64,000 nucleotides of DNA, from positions 1 to 64,000 of IMG/VR virus record IMGVR_UViG_3300027746_000697; one strand, written 5' to 3'. Below are positions 54,396-62,202 of this stretch, piece by piece. This stretch comes from a virus. Each line of letters starts with the position of its first letter. The first letter of the stretch is position 1. Position numbers and translations under genes: made by a program. A model generated the notes under the pieces. That model searched no databases. It saw only the letters and a program-made list of their open reading frames with translations, and was not told the origin of the DNA.

Positions 54396-55068
54396 TGTCT
54401 GGGATACATTGATCAAGATTGAGCAGTATCTTGAGTCACAATTTTACGCAACTGGTAGCATTATACACGAACCGGGTATGGCTCGCTTCAATCAACCAGG
54501 CTGGGTAAACAAAGTATGGGCAAGTAGTCGTTATCGTCGTGCCCATATCGATGTGGTAGATGCACGTGAAACAAAAGGCTTGTGGATGATGCATTGTTGC
54601 ATTTTCCCACATACCCACAATCCTGCTCCAATTTTTGGCTTTGATGTCATAGCAGGTAAAAACAAAATTACTGGTTGTTTTATCGACTACAGTCCAGCTG
54701 GCGATGCAGAACATCCTATGATTGAATACTTTGGCAAAGAAGTTGGCCGCTACGAGTGGAATAAAAAACGCAAACTGCCTGAGTGGGCAGAGCGCATTTT
54801 CAGCGAGCACATGGTGGCCGCCGGCAACGTAAGCGATGAAACTGAACTTAACCAACTCACAAGTCTGGCACATATCCTAGTAAATCATTACTTAGACTCA
54901 GTATCTGAAACTAATAATACAACCAACAATACTACAGAATCACAGAATTATTATTGTGAGAATCAAAAGCAAAACCCACATACTCCTAAAGTTATGGTTA
55001 GTTTAGGGCTTAGTGAGGAAGATGTACAGGTTTTTATTCAGGATTGCTTGTTCCCCGAAATACGATAA
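54385..55068 (+). CDS. pcyX: Ferredoxin-dependent bilin reductase (PcyX-like)
   Basis: 227 aa. WVNKVWASSRYRRAHIDVVD, then GLWMMHCCIFPHTHNPAPIF and GFDVIAGKNKITGCFIDYSP, the FDBR core with the conserved His (HCC) and Asp (GFD) that bind or protonate the bilin. The catalytic Glu of PcyA seems not to be conserved here, though that needs alignment. PcyX-type enzymes from phages convert biliverdin to phycoerythrobilin. The last 40 residues are Asn/Thr/Gln-rich then acidic. Gene symbol provisional. Overlaps heme oxygenase. Confidence 0.88.
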   Translation: MESNVWDTLIKIEQYLESQFYATGSIIHEPGMARFNQPGWVNKVWASSRYRRAHIDVVDARETKGLWMMHCCIFPHTHNPAPIFGFDVIAGKNKITGCFIDYSPAGDAEHPMIEYFGKEVGRYEWNKKRKLPEWAERIFSEHMVAAGNVSDETELNQLTSLAHILVNHYLDSVSETNNTTNNTTESQNYYCENQKQNPHTPKVMVSLGLSEEDVQVFIQDCLFPEIR

Positions 55069-55071
55069 ATA
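55064..55071 (+). promoter_or_regulatory. Late promoter octamer (GATAAATA), leaderless type
   Basis: Overlaps the stop of the bilin reductase; 7 nt before the ATG at 55079, no Shine-Dalgarno. Confidence 0.65.
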
Positions 55072-55078
55072 TTTTACT

Positions 55079-56695
55079 ATGAATATTCTCGATATAATCA
55101 CCGAAACAGCCATGTCTGCTGGCGAACTTCAAAAACATAACTATCTCAGTAATTTTGCCCAATTAATAAAATTAGGAACCCCTATAAAAATTGTAGCAAG
55201 CAAGCAAGATAAATTTGGAGAAACTGTTATAATCTCTAAAACTACAGCAATGCAAGCAATAAAAGACATCCTTATGGGCCGCGCAACAAGTTTACCGCTG
55301 AGTCGAGAAAGCATAAAAATTGTAAATGCATTACCTTCTAATGCTACAGCTAAATCTAAAATACTGCTAGTACCTATTACTGCTATAGAAAAGTCTATGC
55401 AAATTAAAGGAAAAACTAGCGATTTTAACATAGGCGGAATTGGAGAAATATGTTTAGGAGTTGCGGCAACTGCTAGATTTTTAAAATTAGCAGAATTAAT
55501 TGATGTGATGGATTTTATAAATTTTGCTAATGAGTTAAAAGTAACTCCATTTGTTGGAAAAACTGGAAAAATTGGAAACTCATTAAAATTAACATATTCC
55601 GGACCACTATATCATACTAACGGTAAAACAGATAAATTATTTTGTGTAATTGTTGCGCCAGGCCGCGACGTTAAAACATTCCTGCAAATAATGAAAAATC
55701 CTGAGTCTGCGCCACAAGCAGTTCAATCAGTTATATCATCATCTGTGGTATACGCTAACGATGCTAAAAAAATATCTGTAGGTATTAAAAGAACTTCTGA
55801 AGATCCTAATATTAATAATATTGAAATTGTAGCAGACGGACAAAGCGATAATAAAGGAACAAAAGCAGATTTAGTAATGAATATCGACCAGTCTCGAATT
55901 ACACTTATTAGTGCTAAAACAGGCCCAAGTCAACTTGGGCAAGCATCGGGCAAAGAATTTTCTAAACAAGTTGACTTCTTTCAAACTGTTTTCGGAGTTG
56001 ACATAAGCGGATTAAAGAAAACTTGGATTCCAGACGGCAAAGCCGACAATACTCCTACACTTACTATTGCTTGGCAAAAACATGCAATTCCTAAAGTATT
56101 ACGATTAACAGGCGGCGACAGTGTTCAAAAAGAAGCAAGTTTAGTACAATCGATAGCTAAAGGATTAATAAGATATGCTAACGACCAAACAGACACGGGT
56201 GAAGTAGAGACCGTAGATATTGTCAAATTAATCACAGATGTTGGACAGCCTGGTTATACTTTAATGAGAATTGACTCAAGGTTGGAATCAGCATTATCAA
56301 AAGTTGACTTACACGGAAGCCATACAGAACGCGGTGTTGCTGTATCTGGTAATGTTAATGGAAAAATGATTAGTTTATTTAGGGCTTGGAGTTATTACAG
56401 TCCGGCAGGAAAAACTACCAGAACTGCCATTGCTGGAGGCCCGTTGTTAGATACGTTAGCTGTATTGACTCCTGAGCAATATAGACAAGAAACTCCAACT
56501 CTAGTAGTTAGACCATCAAAAGAAAAAACTGCGGTTAAAACTGTACCAGTTAAAAAAACTGCGGTTAAAACTGTACCAGTTAACAATGTTCCTGTTGACA
56601 CAACTACAGATAACTCCGTTGTAGTGGAACCATCATCTACACAAGACATCGATGACCCAATGCAAGCAGAATCTATAATACGTCTAAAGTTTTAA
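55079..56695 (+). CDS. Large phage protein with possible nuclease-type fold, 538 aa
   Basis: Start at ATG 55079 (MNILDIITETAMSAGE), similar to the capsid-targeting-like starts. Around residues 260-305, DGQSDNKGTKADLVMNIDQS ... ITLISAKTGPSQLGQAS has the D ... x-A-K arrangement of PD-(D/E)XK nucleases that bind DNA ends. YANDQTDTGEVETVDIVKLI follows. The C-terminus holds a duplicated 10-residue Lys/Thr/Val/Pro repeat (DNA 56523-56582). Nuclease activity is only a hypothesis. Confidence 0.62.
   Translation: MNILDIITETAMSAGELQKHNYLSNFAQLIKLGTPIKIVASKQDKFGETVIISKTTAMQAIKDILMGRATSLPLSRESIKIVNALPSNATAKSKILLVPITAIEKSMQIKGKTSDFNIGGIGEICLGVAATARFLKLAELIDVMDFINFANELKVTPFVGKTGKIGNSLKLTYSGPLYHTNGKTDKLFCVIVAPGRDVKTFLQIMKNPESAPQAVQSVISSSVVYANDAKKISVGIKRTSEDPNINNIEIVADGQSDNKGTKADLVMNIDQSRITLISAKTGPSQLGQASGKEFSKQVDFFQTVFGVDISGLKKTWIPDGKADNTPTLTIAWQKHAIPKVLRLTGGDSVQKEASLVQSIAKGLIRYANDQTDTGEVETVDIVKLITDVGQPGYTLMRIDSRLESALSKVDLHGSHTERGVAVSGNVNGKMISLFRAWSYYSPAGKTTRTAIAGGPLLDTLAVLTPEQYRQETPTLVVRPSKEKTAVKTVPVKKTAVKTVPVNNVPVDTTTDNSVVVEPSSTQDIDDPMQAESIIRLKF
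56523..56582 (+). repeat. Tandem 30-bp repeat, two units
   Basis: Two 30-bp units (56523-56552, 56553-56582) coding the repeated KTAVKTVPV-type segment. Confidence 0.8.
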
Positions 56696-56726
56696 TCTTG
56701 CAGTAACAATAAAAGTAGTAGTTATC

Positions 56727-56734
56727 GATAAATA
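56727..56734 (+). promoter_or_regulatory. Late promoter octamer (GATAAATA)
   Basis: 30 nt before the ATG at 56765, with CGGGAG in the leader. Confidence 0.68.
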
Positions 56735-56764
56735 CTGGTATAATAACTTAACCGGGAGCTAATT

Positions 56765-57934
56765 ATGACTATCGTGGATCAAATCAATATTAGAAATCAA
56801 GCAACCACAGAAGGTACTGTGGGTGCTGATGGCACATACAGTGCTGAGACAAGTCAAACTACCACTGCTGACGCAGGGTACGATGACACAAGTGTACATG
56901 CAGAATACGAAAACAGCGTCAAAGCAGAAGTTGCAGTTGGCGCAACAGCCGGTGACGAAACAGCCGGCGGCAGTGTAGAAGTAAGTGCCAGTGCAGAAAT
57001 TACACAAAGCGCACACATTGAAGCAGGCCTAGACGGCAACAATGCATATGTTGATGTTGGAGCCAAAGACATGGCAGAAGCACATGTAACTGTGGATGCA
57101 GAAGCACATGCTGGTCCAGTCAGTGCAGAAGTTAGTGGCGATGCTTATGCTAAATCAGGCGTAAGTGCTGAAGCCAGTGCCCGTGCAGGTGACGGAGGTG
57201 TTCAAGCACAAGGCGAAGTATTTGCAGGTAATGCAGTGGGTGTTGATGCCAGTGCTACTGGAGGAGTTAGTGGTGTATCAGGAACGGTTGGCAGTGGAGT
57301 CAGTATTGGTGAACAAGTTGGTGTAGGCGGCGGCGGCCAAGCTACATTTGCAGATGGCACAGCAACCGTTGGAATCAGCGGAGAAGTTGCAGTGTTGGTG
57401 GGTGTTGAAGTTGACTTGTCTGTTAGTGTAGACACTAATCAAGTTGCAGATGATTCTGTTGCACTTGCGGCCGCAACAGAAGAACAATACCGAAGAATTG
57501 CACAAGAAGCTCAACGTCAATTTGATGAAGTGGCTCGTAATGCACAAATTGCTGCCGAAGAAGCACATCGTCAAGCAGAAGCCGCGGCCGTGGAAGCTCA
57601 ACGTGTGGCTGACGAAGTGGCTCAAGCTCAACGTGTGGCTGAACAACAAGCCGCAGAAGCTCAACGTGTAGCACAAGAGCAAGCTGAAATTGCTCGTCGC
57701 CAAGCAGAACAAGCTGCCGCAGAAGCTCAACGTGTAGCACAAGAGCAAGCCGCCGCCGCGCAACGCTTTGCAGAACAACAAGCCGCTGACGCCAAACGAG
57801 TTGCAGATGCTGCCGCTGCCGAAAGCAAACGAATTGCAGATGCTGCCGCAGATGAAGCTCGTAGACAAGCAGATGCTGCCAAACGAGCATTAGAAAATGC
57901 TGGCAAAAAGATGGATCCAAGACGCTGGTTCTAA
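56765..57934 (+). CDS. Ala/Gly/Val-rich protein with C-terminal Ala-Glu-Gln coiled coil, 389 aa
   Basis: Residues 1-225 are low-complexity Ala/Gly/Val/Ser/Asp (GADGTYSAETSQTTTADAG ... VSVDTNQVADDSVALAAAT). Residues 235-375 are a regular coiled coil of Q-R-V-A-x-E-Q-A and related heptads. The layout suits a fibrous appendage or a scaffold protein. Long complementary ORFs on the other strand are by-products of this repetitive composition. Ends in a basic GKKMDPRRWF. Confidence 0.68.
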   Translation: MTIVDQINIRNQATTEGTVGADGTYSAETSQTTTADAGYDDTSVHAEYENSVKAEVAVGATAGDETAGGSVEVSASAEITQSAHIEAGLDGNNAYVDVGAKDMAEAHVTVDAEAHAGPVSAEVSGDAYAKSGVSAEASARAGDGGVQAQGEVFAGNAVGVDASATGGVSGVSGTVGSGVSIGEQVGVGGGGQATFADGTATVGISGEVAVLVGVEVDLSVSVDTNQVADDSVALAAATEEQYRRIAQEAQRQFDEVARNAQIAAEEAHRQAEAAAVEAQRVADEVAQAQRVAEQQAAEAQRVAQEQAEIARRQAEQAAAEAQRVAQEQAAAAQRFAEQQAADAKRVADAAAAESKRIADAAADEARRQADAAKRALENAGKKMDPRRWF

Positions 57935-57951
57935 ATTATATAACTGTATAG

Positions 57952-57977
57952 AAAATAGGACCTTTGGGTCCTATTTT
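57952..57977 (+). terminator. Rho-independent terminator
   Basis: AAAATAGGACC-TTTG-GGTCCTATTTT, an 11-bp hairpin downstream of the coiled-coil gene. Confidence 0.85.
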
Positions 57978-58063
57978 CACGACTAAGTGTTGAAAAATTA
58001 ACACTGTTGAAAAATCAACATGTTGTAATAATAACAGCAGAGTTTAATATTTGTAATTTCATG

Positions 58064-58071
58064 AATAAATA
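58064..58071 (+). promoter_or_regulatory. Late promoter octamer (AATAAATA)
   Basis: About 30 nt before the gene at 58101, with AGGAACGAG in the leader. The rest of 57978-58063 is AT-rich and shows only a repeated TGTTGAAAAA motif (57989, 58007). Confidence 0.52.
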
Positions 58072-58100
58072 ATTTTAATAACAAATAGGAACGAGATAAC

Positions 58101-58532
58101 ATGCTGGACGGAGTCAAACAAGCTACGACTGCACTTAAAACAGCACAAAGTGCAGGCAAAGAATTAGGAGCAGTTGTATCAAGCCAACAGGCTGATATGG
58201 AAGCTACCGTTCAGCGCGAGCATGAATCCCGTATAAAATCTAAACTAGCAGAGCAACATCGAAAATCAACTCTTGAGTATAGAGCTCTTGAAAAATTTGA
58301 GATTAAGATGAAGTACGAGCGAGATGTGGCTAGACTAAAGGCTGAAACTATTCAAAAATACGGCAAGGATGCGTGGATCAAAGTAGAAGCTGAAAAAGCT
58401 GTTATAGAAAAAGAATATAAAGCTGAATTATCTGCAATGGATCGAGACCGACAAAAACAAATTGATGTGTTGTGCTGGTGTTTTGTAGCTGGCACATTAG
58501 TTACTTACTTTTTTAAACTATACAAAATATGA
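58101..58532 (+). CDS. Coiled-coil protein with C-terminal hydrophobic tail, 143 aa
   Basis: Helical throughout, Lys/Glu/Ala-rich (VQREHESRIKSKLAEQHRKSTLEY ... EYKAELSAMDRDRQKQ). The last 20 residues (CWCFVAGTLVTYFFKLYKI) form a membrane anchor. Stop overlaps the next ATG. Function unknown. Confidence 0.65.
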   Translation: MLDGVKQATTALKTAQSAGKELGAVVSSQQADMEATVQREHESRIKSKLAEQHRKSTLEYRALEKFEIKMKYERDVARLKAETIQKYGKDAWIKVEAEKAVIEKEYKAELSAMDRDRQKQIDVLCWCFVAGTLVTYFFKLYKI

Positions 58533-58609
58533 GATTACCACAAATTGTTCTGATATTAACATTATTAGTCACTGCGTTCTTGATATGGATGGAATGGCAA
58601 TTAAAGTAA
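58529..58609 (+). CDS. Very small membrane peptide, 26 aa
   Basis: MRLPQIVLILTLLVTAFLIW plus six residues (MEWQLK). Single transmembrane helix. ATG overlaps the previous stop, and the gene abuts the convergent desaturase end. Could be an accessory peptide to the anchored coiled-coil protein. Confidence 0.5.
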   Translation: MRLPQIVLILTLLVTAFLIWMEWQLK

Positions 58610-59311
58610 TTAACGTAGACGTGCCAGACCCACTAATCTAAACAGGCCCAACCACATCCAACCTATATCAAATTCAAACCAGCGGCGACTGAGACGAGGA
58701 TTTGCGGGTTCCAAATGATGATTATTGTGCAGACATTCACCGCCAATAAGAATGCCCCAAGGCATAATATTTTTACTTTTATCCTTAGTTTCGCCATTTC
58801 TATATCCTATCCAATGTCCAACACCGTTGATAACACCTGCGGCCCAGAACGGAATCCATATCATTTGCACACCCCATATAACTAGGCCCCACGGTCCAAA
58901 GAACAGGCAGTCTATGACCAGCATTAGAAGAATACCAAGGCGGCTATGGGGTGTGTAAATGACCCGTTCAATCCAATCCTCAGGTGTGCCTACACCATAT
59001 TGTTGAATCATTTCTTTGTCTTTACTTGCTGAGTGATATAAAACTGCTCCCTTAAACAACACACGCCAAATACCGTATATGTGCGGAGTATGAGGGTCGC
59101 CTTCTTGATCACTAAATCTATGATGTTTTCTATGGATAGCTACCCACTGCTTGGTAACCATTCCGGTTGTGAGCCACAGCCAGAATCGCATAAAATGCTC
59201 CAATACAGGGTGGAAAATAATTCCTTTGTGAGCTTGTCCTCTGTGTAAATACAGAGTAACGCATATTATAGTAATATGCGTCATAGCCAAAGTTGCTATA
59301 AGTTCTATCAT
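58610..59311 (-). CDS. Membrane acyl-CoA / fatty acid desaturase
   Basis: 233 aa. Three His boxes of membrane desaturases: YLHRGQAHKG (H-x4-H), AIHRKHHRFSD (H-x-x-HH) and CLHNNHHLEP (H-N-x-HH), with hydrophobic segments between them. Inserts a double bond into fatty acyl chains using electrons from ferredoxin or cytochrome b5-type donors. Phages may alter membrane fluidity with it. ATG lies 4 nt after GATAAATA (leaderless type). Confidence 0.9.
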   Translation of the reverse strand: MIELIATLAMTHITIICVTLYLHRGQAHKGIIFHPVLEHFMRFWLWLTTGMVTKQWVAIHRKHHRFSDQEGDPHTPHIYGIWRVLFKGAVLYHSASKDKEMIQQYGVGTPEDWIERVIYTPHSRLGILLMLVIDCLFFGPWGLVIWGVQMIWIPFWAAGVINGVGHWIGYRNGETKDKSKNIMPWGILIGGECLHNNHHLEPANPRLSRRWFEFDIGWMWLGLFRLVGLARLR

Positions 59312-59315
59312 GCAA

Positions 59316-59323
59316 TATTTATC
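59316..59323 (-). promoter_or_regulatory. Late promoter octamer (GATAAATA), leaderless type
   Basis: GATAAATA on the minus strand with 4 nt (TTGC) before the desaturase ATG at 59311. Confidence 0.68.
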
Positions 59324-59338
59324 CTACTAAAGACCACT

Positions 59339-59974
59339 ATGAAAACCATAGCTTTGTTTGTACATGATCCAAAATGCTCTGTACAAAGTGCAAACGGCAT
59401 TATGCGGGCACTGAGTCCACATTACAGATTTAAACTATTTGGGAAAAATCCCCTAGAAGATGTGTTCTTTGATGATGTTGATATGATAGCAATTCCTGGA
59501 GGAATTGGGGACTCGGAATCTTTTCATTATCTGCTTAGAAACAGTGGAGACTTGATCCGTCAATTTGTCAGCAAGGGTGGCAAATATCTAGGCATTTGTA
59601 TGGGTGCATATTGGGCCGGCAGTTGTTATCTCAATGTGTTAGACAGTGTGGATGCTGTGCAATACATCAAGCAACCTGGAACAGACACACGTCGCCCACA
59701 TGCCAAAGCCGTTGATGTAACGTGGAATGGTGTACAGGATAAGATGTTCTTCTATGACGGATGTGCGCTAGTCGGTGATGTTACTAAATTTACAACGGTT
59801 GCCACGTATGCCAACGGTGATGCCATGGCCATTGTACAGAATAATATTGGGTTAATAGGATGCCATCCTGAGAGTGAACAATTTTGGTACGACGGATACA
59901 GTTGGTTAAAAGGAAAACATCAAGATCACCATCATGCACTATTGCTTGAATTTGTTGATAACTTGATGAAATAA
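59339..59974 (+). CDS. BPL_N / glutamine-amidotransferase-like protein, 211 aa
   Basis: Start at ATG 59339 (MKTIALFVHDPKCSVQS). AIPGGIGDSESF, LGICMGAYWAG with the nucleophile Cys (CMGA) and GCHPESEQFWYDG with the catalytic His/Glu pair place it in the class I GATase superfamily, close to the biotin-protein-ligase N-terminal (BPL_N) branch. No synthetase domain is fused. A paralogue runs off the left edge of the window. Role unknown. Confidence 0.82.
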   Translation: MKTIALFVHDPKCSVQSANGIMRALSPHYRFKLFGKNPLEDVFFDDVDMIAIPGGIGDSESFHYLLRNSGDLIRQFVSKGGKYLGICMGAYWAGSCYLNVLDSVDAVQYIKQPGTDTRRPHAKAVDVTWNGVQDKMFFYDGCALVGDVTKFTTVATYANGDAMAIVQNNIGLIGCHPESEQFWYDGYSWLKGKHQDHHHALLLEFVDNLMK

Positions 59975-59984
59975 AAATGCTCAC

Positions 59985-60070
59985 TTTCGAAAGTCTAGGA
60001 TTCCCGGCCCAGCCACTCGCGCCAGCAGCCGGCGCACACTCCGTTACGAATAACGGGTCCTAAGGTGTGT
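59985..60070. other. GC-rich structured intergenic segment
   Basis: Between two convergent genes the sequence becomes GC-rich, unlike the AT-rich surroundings. Visible inverted repeats: ACTTTCGAAAGT (59985-59996), GCGCC ... GGCGC (about 60018-60034), CCGTTA-CGAA-TAACGG (60042-60057), the last enclosed by CACAC ... GTGTG. May hold a terminator pair or an RNA. Confidence 0.45.
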
Positions 60071-60085
60071 TCTTTAATAAAGTAT

Positions 60086-60868
60086 TTACCTTCCTATATA
60101 TACTTTAGGCTCTGCTTCGGATTGTCGCTGTTTTTCAGACTTGGGAAATAGCTCGTTACCGTATTGAGGATATTTTTGCTGTCGATCGTAAGCTACCCAC
60201 ATAAAAACTCCACCCATGACAAATATTATAAACACGATTGCAATGCCTATTATGAAATCTTCTCTAATTTGTTTCATTCGTGCCGCACGTCTACGATCTT
60301 GTATAGCTTGACGTTGCATCTGACGAGTAATAAGAACACTTTGTTCCTTGCCCATCTGTTTCATCATTTCTTCTACTTCAGTGTATAAAGCTCCTAGTTC
60401 TTTGGGACTTTGATACACCATCAATTCACGCAACTCTACTTCCATTTGTTGTAATTGCTTTTTCATCAGGACACGCTGTAAAGCACGTTTGCCTAAACTT
60501 GCGTCACCTGTGTACACTTCAGTTTTTGCTCTGCGCTCTTCTTCTTCAAACACCGCTATGCATTTGTAAAAGTTATCGTAGTATGTGCCAAGGTGATTAC
60601 CAATTTCTGTATAGATACCAGTGTGCTCGTCTGCATTGGCTTTTTTGTTTAATGTAATTACCCGATTTTTTTCTTCTATGAAAGCATTTTTCTGTGCCAC
60701 CGTGGGAGGTTTTTCAGGTGGATGTAATTTTTGAAACTGTGCATCAAGATCTTTAATCACATCCTTTACATCACCAGCCGCGCCTTTGATGTCTTTGTAA
60801 AGTTTACACCCAGCCTTAACAGCGGAGACTGCTCCGTTGGCCAAAGCAAATAGTGTAATTGGATCCAT
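60086..60868 (-). CDS. Conserved phage membrane protein, 260 aa
   Basis: MDPITLFALANGAVSAVKAG ... KLYKDIKGAAGDVKDVIKDLD, a helical/coiled-coil middle (QLQQMEVELRELM), a membrane helix near residue 205-230 (FIIGIAIVFIIFVMGGVFMW) and a polar C-terminus. The N-terminus is widely conserved in marine T4-like phages. Function unknown. Part of the leftward operon 62580-60086. Confidence 0.75.
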   Translation of the reverse strand: MDPITLFALANGAVSAVKAGCKLYKDIKGAAGDVKDVIKDLDAQFQKLHPPEKPPTVAQKNAFIEEKNRVITLNKKANADEHTGIYTEIGNHLGTYYDNFYKCIAVFEEEERRAKTEVYTGDASLGKRALQRVLMKKQLQQMEVELRELMVYQSPKELGALYTEVEEMMKQMGKEQSVLITRQMQRQAIQDRRRAARMKQIREDFIIGIAIVFIIFVMGGVFMWVAYDRQQKYPQYGNELFPKSEKQRQSEAEPKVYIGR

Positions 60869-60873
60869 ATTAA

Positions 60874-61107
60874 TTAAACGTAAAGGTCTATAGTGCCTAC
60901 CTTGAATATTTCCATAAGCACATGATTTTCGTGCGATCTTTTCAAATACACATCATACAAGTAATCTCTAAAATGTATTTTTTCAGTTAGTTGTTTATTA
61001 TATTCAGTCCAACGCTCTTCATTCTTTCTTGCATGAACATCGGCCAGTATGCCATCCACATTTGCATAACTTGGCTGCACAATTGGGAACCATGTGACAG
61101 CATCCAT
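60874..61107 (-). CDS. Hypothetical protein, 77 aa
   Basis: DAVTWFPIVQPSYANVDGILADVHARKNEERWTEYNKQL. ATG overlaps the upstream stop (TAATG). Alpha-rich, aromatic, unrecognised. Confidence 0.6.
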   Translation of the reverse strand: MDAVTWFPIVQPSYANVDGILADVHARKNEERWTEYNKQLTEKIHFRDYLYDVYLKRSHENHVLMEIFKVGTIDLYV

Positions 61108-61448
61108 TATGATTTTTCCTTGCGTTCCTTCTCTTCGGCTCTGGAATAATAATAAAGTATTTTGCCCCGCAATTCAGCTGAATCGGCTGCGCCTGTCCAT
61201 TCTGCAAGACGATTCCAAATCAACACAAGTTGTTTACTGTCACACTTGTCTCCATTTTTTGTTAACCATATTGATAGTTGCTGATGTCGTAGGCTAGGAT
61301 CATGTAATGTGTATGCAATGTTATAAAAATTAGATACTGAACATGTTTTAGTATCCGTGGCAACAACACCGCCTATGCAATCATCACAGGATTGACCTAC
61401 ACTAGACGCACCCAACAACGATAATAAAAATATTATTCGCCATTTCAT
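61107..61448 (-). CDS. Secreted Cys-containing protein, 113 aa
   Basis: Signal peptide (MKWRIIFLLSLLGASSVGQS), then CDDC and two further Cys (KTCSVSNF, GDKCDSKQL) that may form disulfides. RHQQLSIWLTKNGDKCDSKQLVLIWNRLAEWTG, a helical second half, basic end. Periplasmic. Function unknown. ATGA overlap upstream. Confidence 0.68.
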   Translation of the reverse strand: MKWRIIFLLSLLGASSVGQSCDDCIGGVVATDTKTCSVSNFYNIAYTLHDPSLRHQQLSIWLTKNGDKCDSKQLVLIWNRLAEWTGAADSAELRGKILYYYSRAEEKERKEKS

Positions 61449-62164
61449 TGCGACATCTCTGATGTGGCTAGATTAATTCTAGTTTTAACCACACTCAGTT
61501 CTGTTGGTTCTGTTTTGAATCCAACAGACACATATCCGTCAAAGTCTCCAATCTCTGGAGGAATACCACCACGACAGATAAACGTGGCGCCTTGCTTGAC
61601 TTCCCATTCTGAAGTCTTGCCAGTAACTTCTAACTTATCGCATATAACTTCACCGTTGAGCATGCCAATGATTGCGGCATTACGTGCAGGATCTTTGCTG
61701 AACAAACTGGAAACTAATCCGTCTAATGTGTTATCTCTGCCTCTGGGGCCAAACGCCAACATAGTTACTCTGGTGTTGACAACTAGACTGGCTTTGTGTA
61801 CTACAACTGATACTGCTTCTAGATCTTTTTGTAGACTCACAGCAACTGGTATGAGATGATTTACTTCTTTGAGGTTGGTGATCTTACTGCTTTGGGTTAT
61901 GGCATTTAGGATAACTGTTCTGCTGTCCCAAGCAAAATAACCAAAGAAGAACACACTGGCCAACAGTATAACTTCAAACAGTTTAAATGGGCTATCAACC
62001 CATTTGATCAAATCTATTGCTTTGTCCAGCATTGATGATGCTGATTTGGTAGTGCTACTAACATCAATCACAATAGGAGAATTAGCGGCCTTCTTAACAG
62101 GCGCTTTCTTAACAGGCGCTTTCTTAACAGGCGCTTTCTTAGCAGGTGTTTTTTTGATGACCAT
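61445..62164 (-). CDS. Membrane protein with Lys-Ala-Pro N-terminal repeats, 239 aa
   Basis: Residues 3-28 are KKAPV repeats (four 15-bp DNA units at 62091-62150), histone-H1-like in composition. A membrane segment near residues 65-80 (VILLASVFFFGYFAW) is followed by a beta-rich extracytoplasmic-type domain (VNTRVTMLAFGPRGRDNTLDG ... ICRGGIPPEIGDF). The basic N-terminus faces the cytoplasm. Found in marine phages; unknown function. Confidence 0.7.
   Translation of the reverse strand: MVIKKTPAKKAPVKKAPVKKAPVKKAANSPIVIDVSSTTKSASSMLDKAIDLIKWVDSPFKLFEVILLASVFFFGYFAWDSRTVILNAITQSSKITNLKEVNHLIPVAVSLQKDLEAVSVVVHKASLVVNTRVTMLAFGPRGRDNTLDGLVSSLFSKDPARNAAIIGMLNGEVICDKLEVTGKTSEWEVKQGATFICRGGIPPEIGDFDGYVSVGFKTEPTELSVVKTRINLATSEMSQ
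62091..62150 (-). repeat. Four 15-bp tandem repeats (KKAPV-type codons)
   Basis: Units at 62091-62105, 62106-62120, 62121-62135 identical; 62136-62150 diverged. Confidence 0.85.
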
Positions 62165-62202
62165 TGATTCGCTCCCAACTTATACTACTGTTTTGATAAT
62201 GG

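Noticed and set aside
57278-57868. A 196-codon ORF on the minus strand
   Set aside because: It is fully antisense to the Ala/Gln/Glu-rich coiled-coil gene; its Cys/Leu/Phe-rich text is a by-product of GC-skewed repeat codons.
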